From the NCBI RefSeq assembly GCF_016802725.1, contig NC_052669.1:23899770-23963769 (forward strand): DNA of 64,000 nt, read 5' to 3'. The notes under the pieces are model-generated. The model was not told where the DNA came from and did no database searches. It worked only from the letters and a program-made list of their open reading frames with translations. Shown here in pieces: positions 1 to 11,066 of this stretch. The translations under genes were made by a program, and so were the position numbers. The DNA is from Solenopsis invicta (lineage: Eukaryota; Arthropoda; Insecta; Hymenoptera; Formicidae). The stretch's first letter is position 1. Each line of letters begins with the position of its first letter.

Positions 1-1180
1 CTATATAGTAGCGGAATTCTTATCAATTCGCGAGCGGACGTAGTATTACGTCAACGGCTCTGAACTCTAAAAAAAACAAGCGAAGTTGTTACATCGTCAG
101 TCGCAGTAGCGTTAAAAAGAAACCATTACATCACTGAACTGATAATTGAATTAAAAAATTTAATGCGTTTGCATTTAGAATACGAGATACGAACGACTAT
201 TCAAACTCATCATATTAAGTTAAAATTTATTATTTGTTAATATTTTTTAGATGTGCAATGTAGAGCTCAGTAAGCAAAATGTATTAGCAGTATGTCAGCA
301 GACACAAAATGTTGAGGTAGATTATCGTTAAATGACATAATCTGACAGGAAACTGACAGAAGAAATTGGACGATGGGATCTGTCCTTTGGCTTTTTTCGT
401 AATTATTTATAAATAATATATTTTATTTCCTAGTTAATATGCCATCATATTTTGTTCTTTTAAAAATTGATTAATTTAGTATTAATTACTTATTCCGAGT
501 ATTAAAAGCATTAACAAACAATTGAAGATACGCGAATCAATTTTTTTGTTTCTTTTTACATTGGTAGAAATGGACATAATTACTTTAAAAATTTTTAATC
601 ATTTTTAATTAAACAAGTTTTCACTTGTGTAAAATGCAATTTTTTATAAGCTATCGAATTATTTTTAAAATTTTTTATTATAACAGTTTTTATAAACATT
701 TAAAGGTCAAAAATTTGTCGACAAAATAAAACTTTTTTTTAAATGCTATATTTTTCAATTTTTACAAAATTTTGAAATCCGGTCTGTCAAACCTTAATGA
801 CATAATCATTTTAGAAGCCTGTTATCCTGATAATAATTATATTGTTAAAGTTATGATTCAACGATTCGATTTGATTCGATTTAATTCAATTCAATTTGAT
901 TTGATTCGGGTACAATTTTATTGGGTCGATACGATTTGACGTCAAAAAGTATTGATTCGCACATCTCCAATTGTTTGTTAATGTTTTTAATAGTCAGAAT
1001 AATCATTTTTCTTATTTTCGTTTATTTTATAGAATTCTAAGGCGCTAGGACTGGGTTATTGATTACTACTGATTACTACACATTAACAATCAATAAAACA
1101 TGTCCTTTTTATAGAAACCAAATTTATTTATTATTCTTTAAAAAAATATATTCAAAAATCATAAATTTTTCAGCATCCTG
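1..1180. other. AT-rich spacer with degenerate GATTC/AATTT repeats
   Basis: No coding exon is visible here. The stretch is strongly AT-rich with homopolymer runs. Around 850-945 a degenerate short repeat of the type GATTCGATTT / AATTCAATTT recurs, a pattern also seen as a cleaner ATTCG run near 13,275-13,306. I see no gene in this stretch. Confidence 0.6.
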
Positions 1181-1621
1181 AGGGAATGCAACCCCTTAAT
1201 TTTTCTGTGCATTGCCGTGTCACTGGTGCAATCGGGAGCGCGTTAATAAGGATTATTACCCGGCCGATCGACGCCCTGCGCCTCCCTTCCCTCACTCTAC
1301 CCCTCCAACGACGGTGGAGGCCATGGGCCTCGGGTCGCGGGGGGTCAGGTGAGTTCGCGCCGGTCGGGTCGCGCAGCTCCGCTCGCGGAGCAGAGGCACG
1401 GCGAGTCCACGGCCCACGTCGTCGTCGCGACACCTGCCGACGAGAACGACGCGCGACGCGGCAGCGCGATTGCGTCGTTTTGGTTCCGGTGTTTTCCGAG
1501 CGCCGCATCGCACCAGCGCGGAACGCTGCAGCGGGGATCGGGGGCAGACATGCGGCGTACAGCGGGACTAGGTGCGTCAGGGGCCGGGCAGCGTTCGCGC
1601 CGTTAACCCGCCCGGGGGAGA

Positions 1622-1654
<33 letters not shown>

Positions 1655-1779
1655 CACGACGACGCGAACGCGAACGCGGACGAGGACGAGGACAGGAACG
1701 TCGAGCAAGTGCGTGGGACGCGTGCTCGCGGCGATTCTACGATGTAGTCCCGTCGCGTGATTTTCTATCAGATTTTATT

Positions 1780-1822
<43 letters not shown>

Positions 1823-2015
1823 ATTCACCTATCTATCCCCTGTCTCTTCTCTCTTCTCTCTTTCTTTCCTCGCTTGATCGCCGCCGTCGTCGTCCGGGCC
1901 GGTGTCGCGGACCATCGCGAACGCATCAGGATCGCAGGGGCGAAGATCGGGGCGCGAGATCGCGCGTGCCAGTCACGGGGAAACGGATTGTTGTCGGCCG
2001 CGCGCGCGAGGCAGG
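1181..2015 (+). promoter_or_regulatory. GC-rich promoter / 5'UTR region of the gene starting at 2016
   Basis: The sequence changes abruptly from AT-rich to GC- and CpG-rich at about 1185 and stays so up to the ATG at 2016. It contains a GAC triplet run (about 1625-1664), a CT dinucleotide run (1782-1818) and CG-dense sequence. Open frames through it on both strands are driven by composition and by the repeats; their translations are Arg/Ser/Thr-rich low complexity, so I do not call them proteins. A CpG-rich block directly upstream of a strong-Kozak start is what an insect promoter plus 5' leader looks like. I cannot place the transcription start. Confidence 0.5.
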
Positions 2016-2202
2016 ATGGCGAGCTCGCCTACCAGCATCGAGAACCAGATCGACAGCTTCCTCGAGCAGTTCAAGCGCAGCGCCTCCCGGGCGATGGAGG
2101 AGACCGCCGCTCACCATCAGCGCGCCGGCAGCTACAACGCCTGCAGCAGCAGCATTAGTCGCAGTCGCAGTGGCAACCTGGACCTGGAGCTGCTCGAGGC
2201 GG
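2016..2202 (+). CDS. first coding exon of an unrecognised gene (partial)
   Basis: An ATG at 2016 sits in a strong Kozak context (A at -3, G at +4) and opens a frame of 62 codons plus one base. It ends at a consensus donor (GCGG then GTAAGT at 2203). The peptide begins MASSPTSIENQIDSFLEQF and continues with a basic, Ser-rich stretch (SISRSRSG) ending in acidic and hydrophobic residues (LDLELLEA). It is hydrophilic, with no signal peptide or membrane segment, so an intracellular protein is likely. Codon choice is GC-rich, like the surrounding promoter patch. I do not recognise the family. The next exon must start in phase 1 (after one base of a codon) and may be far downstream. The exon-like block at 9196 is one candidate, but in that phase it reads only about 38 codons before a stop. 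Confidence 0.45.
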
Positions 2203-3799
2203 GTAAGTCCTAAGTCCGCATTCGATCTTATCATTCCCCTGGGAACGGGGACGTGGCCGGGAAGAGAGAGAGAAGGAGAGAGAGAGAGAGAAAGAGAGAG
2301 CGCGAAGAGGGAGGAAGGGAGGGAACGCGCCACGCGGGATTTTCAATTCGAGCGAGAGAAGCTCGCGCTCCTCTCTTTCCTGCTACGCGATGTAATTGTA
2401 AGGTATAACATAATAAACTGTAATGATTGCAAGATACATTATAAACTAGGACGGAAAACACTCTGCGATCAAGGGATCCGCGTTCTGAGAATGCGGAAGT
2501 GCATTGTCGGAAGACTTGCCGTGAGACTCGAGAGGTTTCTTCCCTCCCGAGAGCCCGAATGCGCACTTCAGATTTACGTCACTTGCTGCGATTAATCCTG
2601 CGCGGGGTTGTAAGATTACGACATGTAGGTTACGACACCGTCGCGCGAAGCCGCGGAATCGAGATGGGTTGCTGGGTTGCTTCGGAGATCTCGTGGCTCT
2701 GCGAAACTCCGTTTCTGGCTGCGATTTAACTTCGTGTCGACACGACAGATCGTTACTTCGTTGCACGTGTATAAGTGCGAGTACGCGCCGTGTACGTGGA
2801 CCAACGAGACCTCGCGGCCCTTGACGCGGTTTGAGTTTGACGTCATACGCAAGGTGCGAAGTTATATTGGGTTTGCTCTCATTTCAATTGCTTACAAACA
2901 TTTCTGCGTTTCATCCCTTCTTCAACAATAATGCACTTCTCGTTGCAATTTTACTTCATGCAAGAAGCGCAAAACGTGACGAACGGGAGGATTCAACAGG
3001 GCCTCTCGGGATGTTCTCCGTCGTCCGTTCTCTGTCTCTCTTCGTGGTAGTTCGCAGAGATTTAATTACAGCCCGAGTGTGCGGTCGAGTGAGACTCTTC
3101 TCTTTTGTTTACCCACTGGGAGACGGTTGAAGCGGGCTCCGCGATTAAATTCTCGATTTAAGTCCGGCACCGCCGCCGCCGGCTGACGGCTGTCCTTCAT
3201 TTATTGCTTACTCGTGTATGACATTGAGTGGAGACGATTTTTTACGAATATGTTCGGCGGGCATGCACCAGGACGCAGGGTGCACGACTTGATGTGAAAA
3301 CAAAACAAAAAATCGATGCACGTTCGAGATAATTTTTTTGCGTTTTGCAGAAAAAGAGATTAGATACAAGTCACTAAAAAAAATAATAATAATCTTGCAA
3401 GTACAGTCACAATTTTTGACTGCAAAAAATTAACTAAGGTAGATAAGTCATTAATAAATCTTGTGATGTCATATATGTCTGGTATTTAACCTGAATAACA
3501 GAAATAAAATTTATATCTGAACTGCTCGTGAAAATTTGGAAAGAGAGAAAATTTTTCTGTAGCGCTTATTTATGTTAAGGCCAATTATACTGTTATCAAA
3601 TTTGATTGTATAACTGGCAATGAGACTTAAATTTTCTAGAAAGATTGTTAAAATATTGCTGTTGTAAATTTTATATGTGACAAGCAATATTTTATCAGAT
3701 ATAAAAAAATAACAATAAATTTTTGTGACACCTAGAAATCTGTCTACATCAGTAAAACATCTCTTTGAGTGTTACTGCAGCAAAAAGCTGTGTTATGAT
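2203..3799. other. intron or spacer without visible gene
   Basis: Up to about 3200 the sequence is mixed composition, with a GA-rich run at 2260-2300 and CpG-containing DNA that fades out from the 5' patch. Beyond that it is AT-rich. Short open frames exist but have no homologous look and no good splice frame. Probably the first intron of the gene starting at 2016. Confidence 0.4.
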
Positions 3800-4394
3800 A
3801 CACTGTAAAAAACATTTCTCAAAATTACCTACTGTAATAGGTGTAAAGTTACTAAATAGTTGTAAATTTCCACACATTTGTAAATTACAATATACAAAGG
3901 TAAGTTTAATTTTGTAATTTGTAAGTAAGCAGATTACAGAAGTAAATTTACAACATGTATGTAAAGTTATAGAAATGATAAGATCAATACGTATTGCAAT
4001 TGTATTACATATTATACATTCAAATATTGTCTCTCTATCATATATGTTTAAACAATAGTATGATTACTTACTATGCCCGCACATAGTGATGTTAGGTAGG
4101 CAGAATTTTCACGCATGCACAGTGAATGTTAATCGCATTATATTTCACAACGATATATGAAATATTGTTGTATTACGTTATAAAAATTTAGATAAACATA
4201 TAATATTTAAACATCTTATTATATGAGTAATTTTTCGTATAAAATAAGATATTACTCAATAAAAGCAAATCTACATATTTTTTGTAGAATTACATAATTT
4301 CTATAAAATTACATGATTTTTTTTATATTTACAAGACTAATCGTCTAATTTTTACATCTATTATATGGAAATTTACCAAATTTTTTTACAGTGT
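3800..4394. mobile_element. MITE-like element with ACACTGTAAAAAA terminal inverted repeats
   Basis: The left end reads ACACTGTAAAAAA at 3800 and the right end reads TTTTTTACAGTGT ending at 4394, which are inverted copies. Subterminal sequence is also similar in inverted order (a TAATAGGTGTAAA-type motif on the left against TAATAGATGTAAA on the right). The roughly 595 bp between are AT-rich and hold no open frame of note, as in a non-autonomous DNA transposon. I see no clear target-site duplication. Superfamily not determined. Confidence 0.6.
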
Positions 4395-5869
4395 GGCTTT
4401 TATATAACTGAAATATAGCTATCAAATATAGATTCTTGCCGCCGCAATTGATCTTTTATTTTCAGTAAAACGGTGAATCGAAGGCCACGTCGAGAAAAGT
4501 ATCCGCTCATCGGTTTTATCGGCGGTATTCGAATAATTAAAGGGAGGAATGTGCGCGTAAAAATTAATATCGCCTAGTTTTTAAACAACGATTAATTCCT
4601 CTTGATTTGCTCGCCGATCTCTTCATCGGCTCTCGTTATTATTCCTCCTATTTTCCACGTTTTTCCTCGCTTTTCGTTTTCGATTGAGCGGTGGTCGATG
4701 CACAATAGATCGAGAATTTATTTATCTGCATGCGGAATTCGCATGCAGACAGGCGCGTTTATTATTGATTTGCTAACAATGGGACTCACCGATTCTTTCG
4801 TTCGCGTATCAAGCAGGAATTAATAGAGAATGTGGCACGTCCTGCTCGTTAGCAATCCGTCGATATTCCGCCGTTCTCTTCGGAATAATAATTACTTGCT
4901 CGACTTACGGACGACGTTTCTCGCGTTCTCGACCGGCGGTAATCAGCCGCGAGGATTAATTGACGCCACAAAGTGCCTCCCGCGACTTTTTTTTCTCTCC
5001 TGTGTGCGAATTACAGCGGCCGTTTGACGATGACGATAAATCAATTTCCTGTCTGATGGAGCGAATAATCGAGTAACGTCGTCTCGCGAAATACCTTCTA
5101 TCATGTAAACGCCGCCGCATTCCGCGTTCGCTTTGTAACTACTTTGTAAAACAGTAAGCCTTATTCGGTGACGTCAGCCATTCTGATCTACGTTTTATGC
5201 AAATCCGTTCGGATCTTTGTCTCCGTTCGATGAACTGTGTACGCTATTATAATGTGCATAATTATTTAACAACGGCAAATAACTCGCGTAAATTCAAATT
5301 TTAAGTCGCGAAAACTATTTCAGTTTTTAATTAGAGAATATATTATTACTAATTTTTAATTTATATACACATATACATGTATCAATTTATAATCCATAAA
5401 ATTCTAGGATACATAAATACTTTTGTTTGAAAATCTATAAAACAGACAGTAGAGATCTGATCCAATCTTTGATCTGATAATTTTTTAAAAGAAGTTTTCT
5501 GTTTTTTTTTTGCCAAGTTTTAAGAATTTTATTATCGTATTTATTAACTTTTCGTGATGCACGAATAAGTTACGCGCCATGCAAGACTTTATTCCCCATT
5601 ATTCATCGCTTATTACTCATACCCGAATCAATCATTTCGTATCGCACGAAGAAATCTTTCTTTCGCGCCATAATCCGACACAGGTAGATAAGATACAGGG
5701 AGATAATCTGTTTGTTCGTATTCTTTGAATAACGCGACAGGAGAAATGTGCGAAAGTCGTAAGCGTTCCTTCCCAAATGAATTAATTATCGTTCGCTATT
5801 TTCGCGTTGTTTCGAAAGAGAACAGGTCGGGAAGGAACTTACGACTCATGCAAATGCGTAATACCGCCC
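4395..5869. other. spacer without visible gene
   Basis: Moderate to AT-rich DNA. Two short open frames at 4602-5027 give no recognisable domain. I see nothing that supports a gene. Confidence 0.4.
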
Positions 5870-6000
5870 GACTTTGACAGAGCGCGACACGCCGCGAGTC
5901 ACGTGCATCCATCCCCTCCACGACGACTCGGCTCGTTTGCCATTGGCGATCTTCCTCAGTTCCTCACCTCCCCCGCCAATCAGGATCGTAACTAAAACAG
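5870..6000. promoter_or_regulatory. promoter-like patch with CACGTG and two CCAAT boxes
   Basis: A short GC-rich island contains a palindromic E-box CACGTG (about 5900) and an ATTGG (inverted CCAAT) near 5942. A direct CCAAT follows about 35 bp later near 5975. It is flanked on both sides by AT-rich DNA. The combination is typical of a promoter or enhancer, but no coding exon is attached to it that I can see, so direction and target are unknown. Confidence 0.35.
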
Positions 6001-7100
6001 GTGCAGCTTGGTCCTCACTCGAGAATGGGCGCGAAGTTCACTAGATTAAATTTGAAAATTATTAAGAATTATCAAACTAGCGACTGACACTCTAGACACT
6101 CTGAAAACTGTGATGTAATAAAAAATGTAAAGTTGTATTATACTACACATTGGGGATTGCGAATTGAAGATTAGAATTTAAAGATGGAACGGGTTAAAGT
6201 TAAGCTTATTGGTCGTATTCTAATCTCGAATTCACAGTTCTGAATTTTTAATAGTTCGATGAATTTTGTAGGAGATACATATTTTAAGATAACGATCAGA
6301 TATAGTTACAGTTATTTTAAGAAAGATGTAACTAGGTACATGCACAGATTATTCATTTTACAATTGTACATTTTACAATTGTACAAATACTTTTTTTAAA
6401 CATAAGTAACATTTTTAACTGATCAGCGAATAATCGATTTCTTTTTGATATTAAAATTTGTTCTCCAATACTGAAAAAACGTTCTACTAATATTGAAGAA
6501 GATAGAATACAATTTAGGGTAATTTAAATATACAAATTAAATGTACTGTGAATACAATTTAAATATTTCAAGAATTACATTATAATTAAGCAAAGACTTT
6601 AATTCTTTAGGTTTGTCTTAAATATTTTAATATTTACGTACAGATGAAGAAGACTACATTATCTCTTTGGCTATTATTTTCAAAATCATTCTCGTGTTTT
6701 TATTGTAGTACTGAAGGTATATTTGATGTATTTAAACTGTCATTTTAGATAATATATATAGAAACTATAATTTAGTAACTAGTTATATAATGGTTATTGA
6801 ATTAAGAAAGGTAACCAGTTATACGTGAGCAAACACACAAAAGGTTTCTAGATATAACTTGTAGCTAGATACCTTACAACATTGAGTCTGATATAGACTT
6901 TGTTAGTGACCTTGCGTTACTTGAATCAAGGCGACCGAAGGTATACCTTTTCTTCCCATCTCCCTCGCGATCATAGGCGCTTTCCGATAAGAAAATGCCG
7001 CGAATCTCACGATTAGACATGAAACAAAATTCTCGAGGATGCAATTACGAAACGCTGCATCTGTATATGTTCCTCTTTGACATAAAAAAAACATCCTCTA
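6001..7100. other. AT-rich spacer
   Basis: AT-rich DNA with no recognisable exon, RNA gene or repeat end. A minus-strand frame at 6903-7094 is short and looks like chance. Confidence 0.4.
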
Positions 7101-7660
7101 TCAACCTTCATCGAGAACACAGGCCCGGGGAATGATCAGCTCGTCCCTGCGACGACGCCGTGTTATGGCGTCGTCGCATCGCGACGCACCGGCGGAACCA
7201 CCCGGAACCGCGGGTTTCCGTACGTCCGGCCATCCGTCCGCGACGACGACGCGCCTCGGTGCTATAACGTTCTCGCGTTTCCTCGTTTCCGCGTAGCGGA
7301 TCACCTCGATCATAAGCGTTCCCTGCATTCGCATTCGCGCGAAGAAGTGCGTCACGCCGGTGGGTGCATCGCAGTCGCGGCGGGGAGTCGCAGTCCAGAG
7401 GCGAGAAACGACGGCGACGGCGACGGCGGCGGCGGTGGCGGCTGCGGCGGCGGTTCTATCGATCACACGCGGAGCGTCAACGGGCGTGTGCGTGTACGTC
7501 GAGCTCCGCGTGCGGATTCCGGTACGCGAATCTCGTCGGCGTGCGATCTCGTCGGCGTGCGCGCGCGAGACGCCGGTCGGAGCGCGTCATATACGCGACG
7601 TACGTGCCGCGTCCTTAATTCGCCTGTCAGCGTGGATTATCATCGCGTACGGTGAGCGAT
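7101..7660. promoter_or_regulatory. GC/CpG-rich promoter-like patch, possible untranslated exon ending at 7651
   Basis: A dense CpG patch with a GGC/GAC triplet tract (7405-7455) stands out from AT-rich flanks. On the + strand a good splice donor (GTACG then GTGAGC) occurs at 7651/7652, so this could be a 5' untranslated exon. Overlapping open frames on both strands are triplet-driven (Ala/Arg/Gly runs) and are not convincing proteins. It could be an alternative promoter of the gene whose coding start is at 2016, or the promoter of another transcript. Confidence 0.35.
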
Positions 7661-9180
7661 AATCCAACCACGTGTAAGTTATACTCGGCGTAGCGAGGGA
7701 GGGCCCTTGTGTTGTGGCGTTGCCCGAGAGACCGTTCGCGGTCGTCGAAAATAGATCGTCGCGATCCCGACGATATCCGCGGATCGTCGTCGTCGACGTT
7801 GTGGGGTTGTGATGAGCGATCGCGTTGAATTTAACGGGAACCTGATGTATCTGGCAGCACGCGGGAATTCGTGGGAAAGTGTTGCGGAGTCCTGATTTTA
7901 TGCTTAATGGTAAATTGGACGCGAGATTGTGATCAACGGAAAATATACGAGGAAGGATTCCCACACGCGTCGTGCAATTACTGACGCGAGCTTCTTGTGT
8001 GCAATGTATCATCCGGGAATGTCATAACAGTACAATCCTGATGCCCCGATTAGAATCGTTGAACTCTTTGTGATTTCACTTTTATGTATCTACCTATATC
8101 GATATAAAGATAAAGTTTCAAATAAATGTATAGAGAATTTATATAAAAGTTACATAAAGCGATTCCGAACTTTGATCTCTACGTTACGTGTGTAAAACAA
8201 CGTATCAAAGAATTAAAACTGACCATGTATTAATTGACGTTATCCAATTTCAAAGATGTCATTAACTCGCATCCAAAAAGTTTTTTGATCTGTATCGAGG
8301 GTCAAAACGTAATTTCCATCACGGGGTATGTTTTCATCTCTAATCAAACCCTCTTTTAAAATCTACGCAACACATACGCTAGTAATCACACCGGCGGTGA
8401 TTTTTGACACGAGCTGTAGCGTCGGTGATGAACTCATCCTGTATTAATAAGATATTGACCACTGAACATCGTTTGGGTGATAATATCATGGTTTATCAAC
8501 GATGCTTGTCAGGTGTATGTACATGGAGAACGTAAACTCGCGGAGAGACGCGAGAAGAGAAAAGTGCAACGTCAGCGAATCTAGATGGATGGACGCTCGC
8601 TAAATTTGCGTGATTGCTCTGCCTGCCGCGGCAAATTATTCCAGGGTAATAATCCTCGCGAAGCGTACCGGCTGACAAATCTCCCAAGCGCGATAAAAGT
8701 TAACCGGGGCGAAATCTCGCGGGTGCGATAATGAGCGGAAACATTGCGGGCACGATAAAGGCATGGACGAAAGTGTCGCCCGTTGCGTGTATAATATTTT
8801 ACGTTTTAAAATTCTCTCGTGCTTCTTCATCAACGCTATCGTACCCTAATATTTCTCAATTCTCAACTCTGCAGCTGTTTCTCCAGACGCATTCCCCACG
8901 AATCGTCGTAAATCTTCAGATCAAACCACTCGAGAATTATACCGTTGCTCTCATTCAGCATGTTGCGTGGTAATTTTTGAAAAATAATATCTCAAAATAA
9001 ATAACTATTGACATTTCCGAATGATAATTGAGTGTAAAATCGCGACTGAAAGTTTCATCGACATTTATTTTTGTTCTACACATGTTGCTATTTATTTATT
9101 AAAGTTATATCTGAAATTAATTCGCCACCAATAAATTTAGACTGAGTTCAACACCGATTATTAATTCAGTATCGTGTTAT
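7661..9180. other. spacer or intron without visible gene
   Basis: Mixed composition DNA with short chance frames on both strands (for example 7587-8012 minus and 8731-8973 plus). None shows a domain or a convincing splice frame. Confidence 0.4.
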
Positions 9181-9430
9181 TTTTTTTTTTCGCAGCCGTA
9201 CGACAAAGAGTTAGCGCGGAGGCGTCTCTTCGTGGAAGGGTTGCCGGACGCGAGTACGTCGGTATCGATCAAAAAGAACCCTCATGCAACTTTGATGAGG
9301 CTCTCCCGTGAAGCGCATATAGCGCGTGCAATCGTGTGCAACGTGACCGGCGCATCCTCGTGGCAAACTGTCGAGCGTGAAACGACGAGTGGCCGTCGTC
9401 GCATGTCGGGATCTGGTAGATGTAATTGAC
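9181..9430 (+). other. exon-like open stretch after a strong splice acceptor
   Basis: A run of T's followed by CGCAG at 9195 is a textbook acceptor. From 9196 a frame stays open for about 77 codons to a TGA near 9430. It begins PYDKELARRRLFVEGLPDAS and uses GC-rich codons unlike the flanking AT-rich DNA. A possible donor (CTG then GTAGAT) lies near 9415. I recognise no domain. It could be an internal or 3' exon of the gene starting at 2016. In the phase that exon demands, however, the reading is a different frame that ends near 9312, so the link is unproven. Confidence 0.3.
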
Positions 9431-10451
9431 TGTAAATAGAACGGCGATAGAACTGCCCTATTGTTTCATCAGCGGCGCCGGAGAAATCTCGCCCGCCAGT
9501 CGCGCCAGAGAGATATTTTATTAATTCCTGGGAGTAACACACGCGATACGTATAAATGATCATGCAAAGGTAATGACTCCGCAAATACGTACCTCGTCTC
9601 TGCATCTGTCGAATCAACATTTTAAGAACCTGATTTAACAAAACCATTAGCATGTTAAGTAAACGGCCGACAATAGCCCGATCCGCTTATAAATTGGTAT
9701 TTGCTATATATTTTTTATTTGATAGATGCAAAGTTTATTTTTATACTTTTACAACTTCTGTTTGATAGAAACGAAGTTTATTTTTATGTATAGATATTCT
9801 TTATTTCATAGAAACGTTATTTTGTAATGGGAATCCGAGATAATTTTTATCGTTTCGCAAAATTACGCGTTACGTTCGAGCGCGACGTTTCGAGGACATT
9901 CGCAATATTACTAAGTCGCGTCCGAGCAGAGAGAATAAAAACGATGAATACGTAATACGACAATTGACGTAAACTGTGCATCAAACTATACATCAGCTGA
10001 TGACCGGTATACAGAGCGGGCTGAGAGAGCTCGCGAGACTGAAACGTCTTTTAAATCAGAGGAAAGGGAATTCTCGCGTTCTGCCAGATTTGAGAATGCC
10101 TGTAGCAAAGTCCTCAGCCTACTTGCATAGCTCGTCGATCAGAATAGCCGATATCGCGCAACGTTTAATTACGACGTGGCGATAACTCCCCACGAACGAA
10201 CTTCTGCCGCCGTCGACCGTCAGTTTGTTGCTCGTAGTATCGTGTACCAATTTTCGTTGCATAACGCTGAAACGACGATGTTATAGCTCAAAACGACGAA
10301 ACCACGCCAGGCTTTTATACTGAATTGCGAGGCATAAATTCTTGATCGTGTAATTTCGAAAGATTCTTTATATATACATTACTTCTCTTTCTGATATAAT
10401 ATTGGCAGGATTTAGATCAGAATATACTATACATAAATAATACGTTATATA
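9431..10451. other. spacer; one weak open frame
   Basis: Contains a 69-codon frame at 9976-10185 (non-ATG start, Arg/Leu/Ser-rich) with no splice-site support, otherwise AT-rich DNA. Two similar 20-25 bp units (tagaaacgaagtttattttt type) occur near 9720-9790. Confidence 0.35.
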
Positions 10452-11066
10452 CCAGGGTTGAGTAGTAACTAGTAAAAAAATTAGAGATAAAATAATAAAG
10501 TTAAAAAGTTAGTAATTTTTAACTTAACTTGGTTAATTTTCAATTTATATCCTTTTCCACCAACTTTGATCTCAGGTTAATTTGCTCTTTATGTCTTTCC
10601 AATACTTGGAACTAAGGAAAGATAAAGAGTAAGTTAAACTGAGATCAAAGTTATTTACGTTGGCGGAAATAGACATTAATTTTTAATTTTAATTAGTTAT
10701 TTTTGAAACATAAAATTTTAATTTATTAATTTTTTCCTGTTAAAAATTAAACTATGTGAAAGAAGAAAAATTAAAAGAAAAAATACATTCTTACATAAAA
10801 AGTAAAAATATTTCTTTATTTTGTATAAACTTAATTTATAAATAAAATATTAAAAATTTGATTCATATTATAATTGTTTTGAGTAATCTGTCTTTGAAAA
10901 ATTACATAATTTCTAATTTAATACGAATAATGTTTCCCAAAATTAAATTAAATTTAACTTAAGTTAATTTAACTTTAATATAACTAAATTAATTTGATAA
11001 ACCATTAATTTTAACTCGATTTAATTAAATATATATATATATATATATTAACTTACCCAACCCTGC
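10452..11066. mobile_element. MITE-like element with CAGGGTTG ends and an internal hairpin
   Basis: The left end reads CCAGGGTTGAGTAGTAACTA at 10452. The right end, on the complement, reads AGCAGGGTTGGGTAAGTTAA from 11066. Both match the common animal repeat terminus CAGGGTTGGGTA. Between them is AT-rich DNA with many TTAACTT/AAGTTAA units and an AT dinucleotide run (11029-11048). An imperfect hairpin (10551-10600 with 10615-10672) is marked by AACTTTGATCTCAG against CTGAGATCAAAGTT. There is no coding capacity. Probably a non-autonomous DNA element. Confidence 0.6.

Noticed and set aside
1186..2595. 469-codon open frame on the + strand
   Set aside because: It runs through GAC, CT and GA microsatellites and a CpG-rich leader, reads as Arg/Ser/Thr low complexity, and crosses the good donor at 2203. 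It is composition-driven.
7101..7466. 121-codon minus-strand frame in the CpG patch
   Set aside because: The Ala/Val and Arg runs come from the GGC/GAC triplet tract. No domain and no splice support.
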